In this document: piece after piece, positions 6,849 through 13,595 of the stretch
Layout: every line of letters begins with the position of its first letter
Position numbering within the stretch: the first letter of the stretch is position 1
NCBI GenBank assembly: GCA_027346125.1
Contig: DAIEST010000239.1
Coordinates: 1 to 19,247, forward strand
Direction: 5' to 3'
From: Leptospirillum sp.
Lineage (GTDB): Bacteria; Nitrospirota; Leptospirillia; Leptospirillales; Leptospirillaceae
Length of the DNA stretch: 19,247 nucleotides
The notes under the pieces: generated by a model
What the model saw: only the letters and a program-made list of their open reading frames with translations
Databases searched by the model: none
What the model was told of the DNA's origin: nothing
Made by a program: the position numbers and the translations under genes

Positions 6849-7505
6849 TTAATATTGTGTGCAATTCATTCCGTATGCCACTTTTTGACAATTTATTGTG
6901 CCCGTTCCATAAAGAGGTTTCATTGAAATACCTATAAGATAAGCCGCATTAATTTGTGACCTTATAAGTGCCTGACGATCCAATTCATTACGTCTTTCTC
7001 GTTGGAGATGGTCAATACGATCTCTAATGTTTTTTTCCATAGCGATTTTTTGATCCCTTGAAGCATCCAAGAATTCTTCCCTGGTTATTTTTTTATCTTC
7101 AAATCTTTCGGATTCCTTGATCATGTTATCCAGATATTCTAAATGTTCAATCCGAAAATAGGTATTATCCATTTCCTCTGTTTTCGTAAGAAATTGTTTG
7201 AAAAAATCGGATATACGGAGTTTTTTTGATTTAACTTCCCGCATTTTATCATGAGCCCATTGAATCAATTGCTGGTACTGCTGGTCGATAGTCGCTTGAA
7301 GGTTTTCTTGGTCATTCTTTCGATAATCGCTTCCCCCGCCATTTTCATATCCGAGAGTCCCTGGCCTACAGTCAGGCCACCTTACTCCCATAGCACAATC
7401 TAGCGGATGGTTTTTGAATCCGAACCCGTAAGAAGAACATCCTTCCAAAATAAAAATAATCAAGAAAGGGAATATGCTAGACATGAAATTGGTTATGACC
7501 TTCAC
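6849..7505 (-). CDS. Putative lipoprotein, 218 residues, AT-rich
   Basis: The N-terminus is a hydrophobic signal (MSSIFPFLIIFIL) ending in the lipobox LEGC, with the lipidated Cys at residue 23, then SSYG. The mature part is highly charged and probably helical (about 70-195), with KKITREEF and DRIDHLQRERRNELDRQ suggesting coiled coil, and two more Cys near the C-terminus. I do not recognise a family. Base composition is clearly AT-richer than all neighbours and codon choice differs, pointing to a separate origin. The GTG start has GGAG ten bases upstream; an ATG seven codons in is the alternative. Confidence 0.65.
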   Translation of the reverse strand: MKVITNFMSSIFPFLIIFILEGCSSYGFGFKNHPLDCAMGVRWPDCRPGTLGYENGGGSDYRKNDQENLQATIDQQYQQLIQWAHDKMREVKSKKLRISDFFKQFLTKTEEMDNTYFRIEHLEYLDNMIKESERFEDKKITREEFLDASRDQKIAMEKNIRDRIDHLQRERRNELDRQALIRSQINAAYLIGISMKPLYGTGTINCQKVAYGMNCTQY

Positions 7506-7763
7506 TGGAAAAATTCTCCTTCCCCCCTATGGAAGAATCCTGTCTGGAGGTCATTTGATGATGCATCTCATCATGTAGTGTATCATGTTTCCCATGCCCC
7601 CTCTCCGGAGGGATTTTCTCCTCGAGGGAAAGGGAGGGTTAGGGGGAGTCTGCGGTCGGTTCATCCCTCCTCTCGATCCCCAGCAAAACGTGAACAATCG
7701 ATAAATCCAGAGGCAAACAGGACCTTAAAGGGAGCCGACAGCCGACATTGCCGGGGGGGACGC
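7506..7763. other. Divergent intergenic region
   Basis: This lies between the lipoprotein gene (-) and the 145-residue gene (+), so it should hold both promoters. An inverted repeat ATGATG-CATCT-CATCAT is near 7556-7573, with further TCATG repeats after it. I see no clear promoter hexamers and no convincing gene. Confidence 0.4.
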
Positions 7764-8201
7764 ATGAACAGAAAAATGATCGGGATCGTGATTCTTGCTT
7801 CGATGGTTTCGGGATTTCTGGGGGGAATGATCGCGGAATCATGGAAGGATCTGGATTCGCTCATCGGCTCGAATCCTAGAACATTCGGGGCCTTGAAAGC
7901 GGATGCTATTTATGTCCACTCAATTCTACTGACCGATATCGATGGAGGCGGGTTTATAAGTCTGGAGGTCCAAAATTCCGTCCCGGAACTGGAAATGCGG
8001 GGTCCTCGAGGAACCGGGATCATCAGAATGACCGTCACCCAAGCCGGCGACATACTGGACATGTATGATGCAAAAAGGCGAAGACGTAGCATGATCGGAT
8101 GGGAGGCCTCCCGTAAAATGAAATCGACCTTTACCTCCGATGAATCCTTCATCCAGTTTTTAGATAAAAAAGGCCATTCAATTTGGCAAGCTCCGCAATG
8201 A
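7764..8201 (+). CDS. Membrane-anchored beta-repeat protein, 145 residues
   Basis: A single N-terminal helix (KMIGIVILASMVSGFLGGMI, residues 4-23) would act as an anchor or uncleaved signal. The rest has short strand repeats of the form 'I-L-x-D-x-D-G-x-x-x-x-x-L' (ILLTDIDGGGFISL, GDILDMYDAKRRRRSMIG, FIQFLDKKGHSIWQAP). The closing D-K-x-G-x-x-x-W-x-A-P is seen in many short beta-repeat bacterial proteins of unknown role. The start at 7764 is preceded by a GGGGGGGA run. The frame is open 119 codons further upstream, but that part looks noncoding. The gene converges on the PC4-like gene with a 19-base gap. Confidence 0.65.
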   Translation: MNRKMIGIVILASMVSGFLGGMIAESWKDLDSLIGSNPRTFGALKADAIYVHSILLTDIDGGGFISLEVQNSVPELEMRGPRGTGIIRMTVTQAGDILDMYDAKRRRRSMIGWEASRKMKSTFTSDESFIQFLDKKGHSIWQAPQ

Positions 8202-8206
8202 TCCCT

Positions 8207-8229
8207 CAAAAATTCCGTTATTAAAACGG
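8207..8229 (-). terminator. Short hairpin between convergent genes
   Basis: CCGTT (8215-8219) pairs with AACGG (8225-8229). On the - strand it is followed by a T-run, so it could end the PC4-like transcript. The stem is only 5 bp. Confidence 0.3.
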
Positions 8230-8583
8230 GGCGCCGACTCCCTCACTGCTCCGGTAGGTGCTTGATCCCCCCGAGGTCTTCCCCGCCTCCGAAAGGGCCA
8301 TGTCCAAGGCTCTCTGGACCCCCTCTGCCAGGTCGGGAAGTTCCTTGACCTTGATCGTGAAACCCTGCCCCTTCACCGGCCAGAACGAGCCGTCATCTCC
8401 TTTGCTCCATAGCTGGAACCGGAGATAGAACCTGCCCTCATATTCGTTCCAAGTGAATCTCAATTCCCCTTCCGGTCTCGGGAGGGTGGCGAGCCTTACC
8501 CCGGAATCTTGCGGGGGTGTGCCTCCTCCGGACCTGGGGAGGGTGGATCGGAGTCCCTGGGCTTTCTGCGTCAACGTGCTCAT
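8221..8583 (-). CDS. PC4-like (transcriptional coactivator p15) domain protein
   Basis: This 120-residue protein has a low-complexity N-terminal tail (about 1-38) and C-terminal tail. The core (about 40-100) reads as four strands and a helix: LRFTWNEYEG, RFYLRFQLWSK, SFWPVKGQGFTIK, then LPDLAEGVQRALDMAL. The order strand, 'L-R-x-W/L', Asp-Asp-Gly turn, 'x-P-x-K-G-x-x-x', helix resembles the PC4/YdbC ssDNA-binding fold, a weak but structured match. Such proteins bind single-stranded DNA, which would suit an element with replication genes. AAAGGA nine bases upstream supports the start. A remote fold match is needed to confirm. Confidence 0.45.
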   Translation of the reverse strand: MSTLTQKAQGLRSTLPRSGGGTPPQDSGVRLATLPRPEGELRFTWNEYEGRFYLRFQLWSKGDDGSFWPVKGQGFTIKVKELPDLAEGVQRALDMALSEAGKTSGGSSTYRSSEGVGAPF

Positions 8584-8618
8584 GATAGAATCCTTTCAGC
8601 TTGGTTGATTGTGGCCTC

Positions 8619-8635
8619 CGGTGAGACGGGGGCCT
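8619..8635. repeat. 17-bp direct repeat, copy 1
   Basis: CGGTGAGACGGGGGCCT is identical at 9506-9522. This copy lies in the leader of the PC4-like gene. On the - strand it can form the imperfect hairpin GGCCcCCG-tctcac-CGGaGGCC. Confidence 0.6.
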
Positions 8636-8701
8636 CTCTCTCGCGGAGGGGCCTTTCTCTTCCTCCCGACCTCCTAGCCTGTCCGGAAGAACACCCCCCC
8701 C

Positions 8702-9316
8702 TTAGAACGCAAATTTTTCCCGTGCAGTTTTGGCTAGATTAGTGATCCACGGCGGCAAACACCTGGAAAGGATTGGTCCCGTGGCGTTGTTGCAAATCAC
8801 GCCGACAACTTTTCCATCGTCCGTCAGGATCGGAGACCCGGACATCCCGCCTTTTATTTCTCTGTCCGTTTTTTTAATGACAAAAGTCCTCGAATACGGA
8901 CGGGAATTTGTTTCGACGATGCAGGGGATCGACTCGGAATTGTTGAGCATTATCCGGACGGGCGTCTCGCCATCCGCCAGGGAGCCGATCTCCAGAAATC
9001 CCGAACGGCTGGCAAAATCCGAAAACTTGCAGGATTCTTCATAAAGAGACTGATTGTCGGGTTCTGCAAGGACGGCAAGGTCCGCAACAGGATCAAGAAA
9101 AATACATTCCACCCAGCAGGCGCCTTTCCCGTCAAGTCGGGCGACGAGGTCTCTATAGGTCCGTTCGTGAGAAAACGCCACATCGCCTTCTCTCGGGGGA
9201 TAATGGGGCAGGCAATGGGCGGCTGTGACGATCAGCCCCACACCGGGAGAACCAACCCAAAAACCGCGCCCGGATTTGCCTTTCACCCCGACTTTCGCAA
9301 TCGACTCAATAGCCAT
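8702..9316 (-). CDS. Trypsin-like serine protease, 204 residues
   Basis: The chymotrypsin-fold triad is visible: TAAHC gives His34, DPVADLAVL gives Asp79 and KGGMSGSP gives Ser159, with spacing usual for compact S1-type bacterial proteases. An oxyanion loop precedes the Ser, and KVVGVICNN is the expected strand after it. No signal peptide or membrane helix is present, so it should act in the cytoplasm, unlike secreted trypsins. There is no PDZ or effector domain. The ATG at 9316 has GAAGGAG five bases upstream and is preferred to the GTG six codons earlier. Cytoplasmic trypsin-like domains are frequent in phage-defence and conflict systems; here a role in defence or in processing an element protein is inference. 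Confidence 0.82.
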   Translation of the reverse strand: MAIESIAKVGVKGKSGRGFWVGSPGVGLIVTAAHCLPHYPPREGDVAFSHERTYRDLVARLDGKGACWVECIFLDPVADLAVLAEPDNQSLYEESCKFSDFASRSGFLEIGSLADGETPVRIMLNNSESIPCIVETNSRPYSRTFVIKKTDREIKGGMSGSPILTDDGKVVGVICNNATGPILSRCLPPWITNLAKTAREKFAF

Positions 9317-9494
9317 CTTTTCTCCTTCTCGCACATGACGGTCAAGGGGGATTATGCTTTTCTTCCCCCGAATGGGTTGATAGGATAACAGAAGGACGTT
9401 CTTTCCTCCCTCGGCTTTCAGGTTATCCAGTCGTTTCCGGTCCTTTTCACCCTTTACTCACCCCTTTCTCACGGGTCTTCCCACTATTCGCCGG

Positions 9495-9520
9495 GAAAAA
9501 ATCCTCGGTGAGACGGGGGC
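9495..9520 (-). terminator. Terminator-like sequence after the small ORF
   Basis: On the - strand CCCGTCTCACCGAGG is followed by a run of six T, just after the small ORF stop. The stem is short and imperfect. Confidence 0.35.
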
Positions 9521-9522
9521 CT
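9506..9522. repeat. 17-bp direct repeat, copy 2
   Basis: This matches 8619-8635 exactly. It lies three bases past the small ORF stop on the - strand and is part of the terminator-like sequence. Confidence 0.6.
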
Positions 9523-9524
9523 TT

Positions 9525-9605
9525 CTATTTGCGGGGCCTCCCCAGGCGGATAAACATCCATGTCGAGAGAATCCCCGCGAGAAGGAAAATGATCTGACCT
9601 TTCAT
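9525..9605 (-). CDS. Small membrane peptide, 26 residues
   Basis: The peptide has one hydrophobic helix (IIFLLAGILSTWMFI, residues 5-19) between a Lys near the start and a basic tail (RLGRPRK). The ATG overlaps the stop of orf129 as ATGA, and AAAGGA lies nine bases upstream, a strong translation signal. Position, coupling and one helix with a positive tail resemble small holin-like or membrane-toxin peptides, but I do not recognise a family and assign no function. Confidence 0.55.
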   Translation of the reverse strand: MKGQIIFLLAGILSTWMFIRLGRPRK

Positions 9606-9991
9606 GATTTGGTTCCTTTCCGAAAGAGCCCGGAAGGGGTTTGTCGAGCCTTGCCAACCTTTTCCGTGGGGCCTCGCAAGTCGAACCGGGATTTTCTGAT
9701 TCCCCATGTCCACGTCCCTTTGTCATCGAAGGCCACAAGCTCGCTCCATCCCCGGATTGTCTCCCGGAGGGTATCTTCATTTCCCCCGCAAGCTTCCAGA
9801 ATCTCGCTGTAAGGCCGAGGTCCATCGGCCAGCATCCCCTCGATCACGTCCCGGAGGCTTGGAAGGGTCCCTTCTTCGGGCGCGGAGGATGGGGAAGGTA
9901 GAGGAGGATGTTCCGGGGTCTCCGGATCGGTTTTTTTGGCCATTCCGTGCGTGTCCATTTCGAGCATCGTCAAAAATTCACCGAATTCCAT
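9602..9991 (-). CDS. Hypothetical protein orf129 with winged-helix-like segment
   Basis: The first part (about 1-50) is low-complexity and Pro-rich. The second part (LPSLRDVIEGMLADGPRPYSEILEACGG then TLRETIRGWSEL and TWTWGI) resembles a helix-turn-helix or winged-helix module with a beta hairpin, similar in style to the C-terminal end of the DUF3987 protein upstream. I do not recognise a family. The ATG at 9991 has AAGGGGG six bases upstream; a TTG 18 codons earlier would read through the ACGGA array and is less likely. The gene follows DUF3987 on the same strand and its stop overlaps the small ORF. Confidence 0.6.
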   Translation of the reverse strand: MEFGEFLTMLEMDTHGMAKKTDPETPEHPPLPSPSSAPEEGTLPSLRDVIEGMLADGPRPYSEILEACGGNEDTLRETIRGWSELVAFDDKGTWTWGIRKSRFDLRGPTEKVGKARQTPSGLFRKGTKS

Positions 9992-10007
9992 CCAAAACCC
10001 CCTTTTT

Positions 10008-10078
10008 ACGGATACGGAATTAACGGAATTTACGGAGTTATTCAATAAATCCGTTTAGTCCGTTAAATCCGTTACCGT
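10008..10078. repeat. Symmetric 71-bp array of ACGGA/TCCGT boxes
   Basis: ACGGA starts at 10008, 10014, 10023 and 10032 (spacing 6, 9, 9). The inverse box starts at 10050, 10059, 10068 and 10074 (spacing 9, 9, 6; the last reads ACCGT). Every pair is centred on base 10043, inside TTATT-C-AATAA. The array covers the DUF3987 stop and the leader of orf129. It can form a long interrupted hairpin or serve as paired iterons. It is the best candidate here for a replication origin or multi-site operator. Confidence 0.85.
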
Positions 10079-11353
10079 ATTTTCTGGTAAATTCCACCAT
10101 GTGACAGGTTTTTTTCCAGTTTGTTTCTTCCGTGAAGTAATCTTGCCGACCGCCTGCAAGTGCTCCAAAACCGCCGCGATCCCGGTCCCATTTTTTGAGA
10201 ACAGGTTATTAATGATCTGCGTCGTTGTTTTCTCACCGTCCCGGAGGTATTTCAAGATCTTGTTCGCCCGCTGATCCGGCTCACGATCTCCAAAGATAAA
10301 GCGGGCAGACTCCTCAGCATATCGCCAACAGTGAAGAGACCGGATCATGTCTTCCTGTCGAATAGATGGGGAGCCGTCGATCAAGGAAAGAATCATTGCC
10401 ATGCGCATGGTTTGCGCTTCTGCTCTGGAGGTCGCCGCTCCGTAGAGGCCGGGACGCTCTTGAGTCAGAATCGGATAGGATTTTGTGAATATTTCCCGAG
10501 CCTCGGGGGTGAGCGCCATTTCCCGCGCTCGCTCCGCAACTTTCAGTGTGCGTTCAAGAATTGCCGTGATCTCCTGTCGGGACTCCTTGGAAAGCCTCTC
10601 GGGAAACGGGACCGAACCTTGTCTCCGGGTACAAATCCATAGGATGCGGTTCGCAAAACCGTTGAGGGCGTCCGTCTCGCTGAGACAAGCGGACAATTCG
10701 GCTTGCGTGATATGGGACACGAAACATATATGGCCGTCTGTCACTTTGACGGGTCTGGTTTTCGTGAGGGGAGCGATATTCCCATCGTCCCAGGCACTCC
10801 GGAGGACCGCGCTCAGGGTGTTCGACTCCCGTTTCATGGCCCGGAGAGCCGCCGCAAACTCGCCGTCCAGAATGAGGAGCCGTTTGTCGTCCACCCCTGA
10901 AGCTATGGGCATTCCCTCTTTATCGACTTCCTCCGAAGCGTCCCGAATGCGCCACAAAAGCCCCTCCCCAGAAGACAGGGGGCCGCTCGAACGGATAGCT
11001 TGGAAGTCCTCCCGTAGATCGTTGAAAACGCTCAGAATCGGTCCTACTGATGATCCCTTACGGCCTCGGGAGGATGCGCCTACCAGAACGGAGAACAATC
11101 GGCAGTAATGGCGCGTTTCCCCAACAAATAGATGAATGTTCGGTCCGATCACGGCCCCCGCGACCTCCAGCAGGCTGAAAAGGATCGCGTGCGGATCGAT
11201 CTCCGTTCCTTGTGAACAGAGAATGGCGATCCTCCCGGCGTTGCCGAATTCGTTAAACTGGATCGAAGTGGGCCAATGTCTCACGGGAATCTCCGGCGGC
11301 TCAAGTTCTTCGGTTCCAGGTGGATTTTCTGTGGTAAAATCTCCTTGAGTCAT
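10055..11353 (-). CDS. DUF3987-type replicative NTPase/helicase-like protein
   Basis: This 432-residue protein has a P-loop-like segment VGASSRGRKGSSVG (about 92-105), a Walker-B-like LLILDGEFAA, and a helix-rich middle (RSAWDDGNIAPLTKT, CFVSHITQAELSACL, FANRILWICTRR) as in DUF3987 proteins. The C-terminal 80 residues look like a winged helix (ANKILKYLRDGEKTTTQIINNLF). DUF3987 proteins are found next to primase/Toprim genes in phages and islands and are thought to act as helicase-like replication proteins. The start overlaps the Toprim gene stop as ATGA. The Walker A motif has Arg-Lys-Gly-Ser in place of the canonical GKS/T order, so ATPase activity is uncertain. Confidence 0.72.
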   Translation of the reverse strand: MTQGDFTTENPPGTEELEPPEIPVRHWPTSIQFNEFGNAGRIAILCSQGTEIDPHAILFSLLEVAGAVIGPNIHLFVGETRHYCRLFSVLVGASSRGRKGSSVGPILSVFNDLREDFQAIRSSGPLSSGEGLLWRIRDASEEVDKEGMPIASGVDDKRLLILDGEFAAALRAMKRESNTLSAVLRSAWDDGNIAPLTKTRPVKVTDGHICFVSHITQAELSACLSETDALNGFANRILWICTRRQGSVPFPERLSKESRQEITAILERTLKVAERAREMALTPEAREIFTKSYPILTQERPGLYGAATSRAEAQTMRMAMILSLIDGSPSIRQEDMIRSLHCWRYAEESARFIFGDREPDQRANKILKYLRDGEKTTTQIINNLFSKNGTGIAAVLEHLQAVGKITSRKKQTGKKPVTWWNLPENTVTDLTD

Positions 11354-12270
11354 CGTATTGTCTCCTGCATGATGGCTCCCTGCCTCGCAAGCAGATAAGC
11401 GTTAAGATCCTTTGAGCCGTCCTCGGGTGCCAATACCCGAACGGCTCTTCCTATTTCTTCCATCCTGTCTTGCAGAGCCCATGCCGCTTTCTGCCCCGCT
11501 CCGTTCTCGTCCCTGTCAGCGAATATCAATAGCTCCCGGACCTCCTCGGGGGGCTCAAACCCCTTGAGGCCACTTGTCCCGAGTGCCGCCCAACAGGGAA
11601 CCTGCCAGAGAACCCATGCGCTCAGTGCGTCCTCGATCCCTTCCGCGACCGCGAGGAGGCCGTCTTTCTGAGGAAATAGCCTGACTGCTGAGCCTGCCAG
11701 GTCCTCAACCTTCATGATTTTCTTTGGAGCCTCGACCGGGGCCTTGTGTCCGTCGTCAGTGACATAGGTTCGATGCAGGGCAACTGGCCTCCCCTGTGGG
11801 CTCCGCACGACGGCCAGCAAACACGGCCAGCGTCCAAGCAGAACAGGCTTTCCGGCATCATTGACTTCCCAATAGGCGAGGGCCGGGTGACACCTCAAGT
11901 CATCCGGCCAGGTGTTCAGGGTTATTCCTCTTCCGGCCAAGTATCGATGGGCCTGATCGCCGGGTTCGATAGGATGGGACTCTTCCCACATCTGAGAGGT
12001 CCTGTCTGCCTTTCGTTCCGTGTCTCGGGGGGATTCCTCCGGAGTCTGTGACGAGTCACGGGGTGATATCTCTCCCGGACCCCAAAGCCCAAGGCGTTTT
12101 AGCTCTGACAACACTGTTTCTTGGGAGCATCCGCCCCGGCACGTCACCAGGAGCTTTCCGTCTTTTTCGGTGACGGAAAGGGAGCGGCCATTGTGGCTCG
12201 GGCACCGGCAACGCCATTCGTGGCCCTCTTTCCGGCCTTCCAGGAACTCGGCCAATGCGGAGGCGGTCAT
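11350..12270 (-). CDS. Zinc-finger/Toprim primase-like protein
   Basis: This 306-residue protein begins with a CHC2-like zinc-binding segment (WRCRCPSHNGRSLSV then LVTCRGGCS). Residues 75-200 form a linker and a domain with RYLAGRGITLNTWPDDLRCH and VVRSPQGRPVALHRTYV. A Toprim fold follows: LLAVAEGIEDALSA (catalytic Glu strand) and ELLIFADRDENGAGQKAA (DxD). This is the DnaG/phage primase-like plan used by P4-type islands. The ATG at 12270 overlaps the AlpA-like stop as ATGA; the 14 codons further upstream lack a signal. Together with DUF3987 it probably primes and unwinds the element for replication. Confidence 0.8.
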   Translation of the reverse strand: MTASALAEFLEGRKEGHEWRCRCPSHNGRSLSVTEKDGKLLVTCRGGCSQETVLSELKRLGLWGPGEISPRDSSQTPEESPRDTERKADRTSQMWEESHPIEPGDQAHRYLAGRGITLNTWPDDLRCHPALAYWEVNDAGKPVLLGRWPCLLAVVRSPQGRPVALHRTYVTDDGHKAPVEAPKKIMKVEDLAGSAVRLFPQKDGLLAVAEGIEDALSAWVLWQVPCWAALGTSGLKGFEPPEEVRELLIFADRDENGAGQKAAWALQDRMEEIGRAVRVLAPEDGSKDLNAYLLARQGAIMQETIR

Positions 12271-12458
12271 TCGGCTTGGTCCTTCGTCTCGACCCTGCGT
12301 GATTCGAGCCAAGACTGAAGATCCTCAACGCGATACCGAATCGAACGCCCCACCCGAAGAAATGGCGGGCCAGTTCTGCTCCATCTCCATCTTGGAAGCG
12401 TCGAAGAGGCGACTCCCAAAAAATCGGCGGCTTTTTCGTTGCTGAGCAAAGTTTCCAT
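12267..12458 (-). CDS. AlpA-like helix-turn-helix protein (excisionase family)
   Basis: This 63-residue protein matches the MerR/AlpA HTH_17 pattern: LLSNEKAADFLGVASSTLPRW recognition helices, then GPPFLRVGRSIRYRVEDLQSWL wing and helix. AlpA/Cox-type proteins activate or control excision and replication genes of integrative elements. The ATG at 12458 has GGAGG five bases upstream and is preferred to the ATG four codons earlier, which contains that site. It leads the replication module, with a 4-bp overlap into the Toprim gene. Confidence 0.8.
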   Translation of the reverse strand: METLLSNEKAADFLGVASSTLPRWRWSRTGPPFLRVGRSIRYRVEDLQSWLESRRVETKDQAE

Positions 12459-12584
12459 TGAATCCTCCATCTTTGAATTTGTAGCTGGTTTATCCTTACG
12501 TTTTCAGCATACAATTCATTGATGGAGTTAGATAATCTGCCAAACTTTGGTATTTTTCGGGGCGTTTTGGGAGAGAAGCGGGAG
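12459..12584 (-). promoter_or_regulatory. Leader of the AlpA-primase-NTPase operon
   Basis: This 126-base gap separates orf199 from the replication module. It contains the palindrome CCAAA-C-TTTGG at 12540-12550 and CAATGAATTG near 12515-12524, and is AT-richer than the coding DNA. On the - strand TTGGCA and TATGCT are possible promoter hexamers, though spacing is not ideal. The palindromes are operator candidates. Confidence 0.35.
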
Positions 12585-13184
12585 TTACTTCAGGATGGGT
12601 GCAACGGCCCTTTCATAGAACCGTCGAAAGTCTCCGGAATCCTTGCAATCTTCAATAGCCGTCAGGACGAGACGGCACAGAGTGTAGGGTGGGGCCTCCT
12701 TGTCTTCGGAATGGGAGGAGGGCTGAATCGCACATTTCTGCGGGGTCTTGCCGGTGTACTTGATCCAGAGGGCCAGCACGTCCTCGATGATCTTCCGGCG
12801 GGGATACCGGGTGGGCTCCTTCGTCCCAAGGATCTCGTCGCAATCCTCGATCATCTCGTCAAGATGGTCCGTCAAGAGGGGGATGGAATTTGGGTAGTTC
12901 AGGCGGATCGGCCCCTCGTCGGAATCCCATGTGATCGTGAGGGAGTCTCTATAGTCGCGGGCATTTTGGAGAAGAGTCCGATATTTCCTTATTTTCTTTT
13001 TCGTTTCCTCGGGGGCGTTGATCCACCGCTGGCCCACACCGATCAGATCCAGAAATTCGAACCGTGCTGTTTCTGGAACCTCTATCCCCTGACTTTCGAT
13101 CAGGTTCAGAATCTTGCCGATCATTTCATGGACCAATTCAGGATTTTTCAAATACCAAGACAATGACGGGAGGGAGTCAGGCAT
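12585..13184 (-). CDS. Hypothetical protein orf199
   Basis: This 199-residue protein is soluble, acidic to neutral and probably mostly helical (MIGKILNLIESQG, ETKKKIRKYRTLLQNARDYRDSL, LTDHLDEMIEDCDEIL, RRKIIEDVLALWIKYTG), ending FRRFYERAVAPILK. I do not recognise a family and see no catalytic motif. Its ATG overlaps the end of the preceding hicB-like gene by 8 bases, so it belongs to the int-hicB-hicA-hicB transcript. It may be an element-specific regulator or accessory component of that set. Confidence 0.6.
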   Translation of the reverse strand: MPDSLPSLSWYLKNPELVHEMIGKILNLIESQGIEVPETARFEFLDLIGVGQRWINAPEETKKKIRKYRTLLQNARDYRDSLTITWDSDEGPIRLNYPNSIPLLTDHLDEMIEDCDEILGTKEPTRYPRRKIIEDVLALWIKYTGKTPQKCAIQPSSHSEDKEAPPYTLCRLVLTAIEDCKDSGDFRRFYERAVAPILK

Positions 13185-13389
13185 GCGTCAGCCTTCTTCC
13201 CCTGGGCTCGGGAATAGGATCCCCCTGGGACTTTGCCACGTCGAGCCATAGCGTCATGGCGTCCTGAACATTCTTCAATGCCTCTTCGCTCGTATTCCCG
13301 TGGGCCGCGCATTCCGGCAGTTCCGGAACCTCGGCCACAAACGCCTGGTCCGCATTGCTCCAGTAGAGAATGACTTCGTATTTGTGCAT
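13177..13389 (-). CDS. hicB: HicB-like antitoxin, second copy (70 residues)
   Basis: The partial RNase-H-like HicB fold is clear: YEVILYWSNADQAFVAEVPELPECAAHG, then NTSEEALKNVQDAMTLWLDVA. HicB binds and masks HicA toxin. There is no C-terminal DNA-binding domain, so repression of its own promoter would need another factor. The ATG lies two bases past the hicA stop with GGAGG upstream. It differs in sequence from the hicB copy on the other side of hicA, so it is not a recent duplicate. Confidence 0.8.
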   Translation of the reverse strand: MHKYEVILYWSNADQAFVAEVPELPECAAHGNTSEEALKNVQDAMTLWLDVAKSQGDPIPEPRGRRLTHA

Positions 13390-13391
13390 CG

Positions 13392-13595
13392 TTATTCCTC
13401 CGTCACAATTCCGGCAAGTTTGGCCAGATGGTTCAAGAGCCCGATCTTGAGGGGATGGTTTCCATGAACGGGAACAACAATCCGGATCCGACTCCCTTCT
13501 TTTCCGAAGATATGGTGACTTCCTTGAATCCTTAGGAGTTTCCAACCTTTTTTCTCGATCATCCTGATGAAATCTTTTCCGGAAATTGCCTTCAT
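13392..13595 (-). CDS. hicA: HicA-type mRNA interferase toxin (67 residues)
   Basis: The short dsRBD-like HicA fold is complete: SGKDFIRMIEKKGWKLLRIQ, then GSHHIF carrying the catalytic His (27/28), then IRIVVPVHGNHPLKIGLLNHLAKLAGI, the family signature. HicA cleaves mRNA when free of HicB. Its ATG overlaps the upstream hicB-like stop as ATGA, and a second hicB-like gene follows two bases after its stop. One toxin is thus flanked by two antitoxin-like genes. Confidence 0.87.
   Translation of the reverse strand: MKAISGKDFIRMIEKKGWKLLRIQGSHHIFGKEGSRIRIVVPVHGNHPLKIGLLNHLAKLAGIVTEE

Noticed and set aside
7407..7763. N-terminal extension of the 145-residue protein
   Set aside because: It overlaps the divergent lipoprotein gene, is low in complexity, and would bury the membrane anchor.
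9335..9460. Open frame continuing upstream of the protease (reads LDNLKAEGGKNVLLLSYQP)
   Set aside because: It looks coding-like but has no start codon before the next stop, and a strong ribosome binding site supports the ATG at 9316. It may be a decayed gene end.
10008..10078. ACGGA array as a CRISPR array
   Set aside because: The units are 5-9 bp with no unique spacers and are arranged as a mirror, not as direct repeats.
12519..13166. A 215-residue + strand frame opposite orf199
   Set aside because: orf199 has an overlap with hicB and gene-like composition. The + frame has no start signal and runs antisense. Since orf199 is itself unknown, the choice is less certain than for others.
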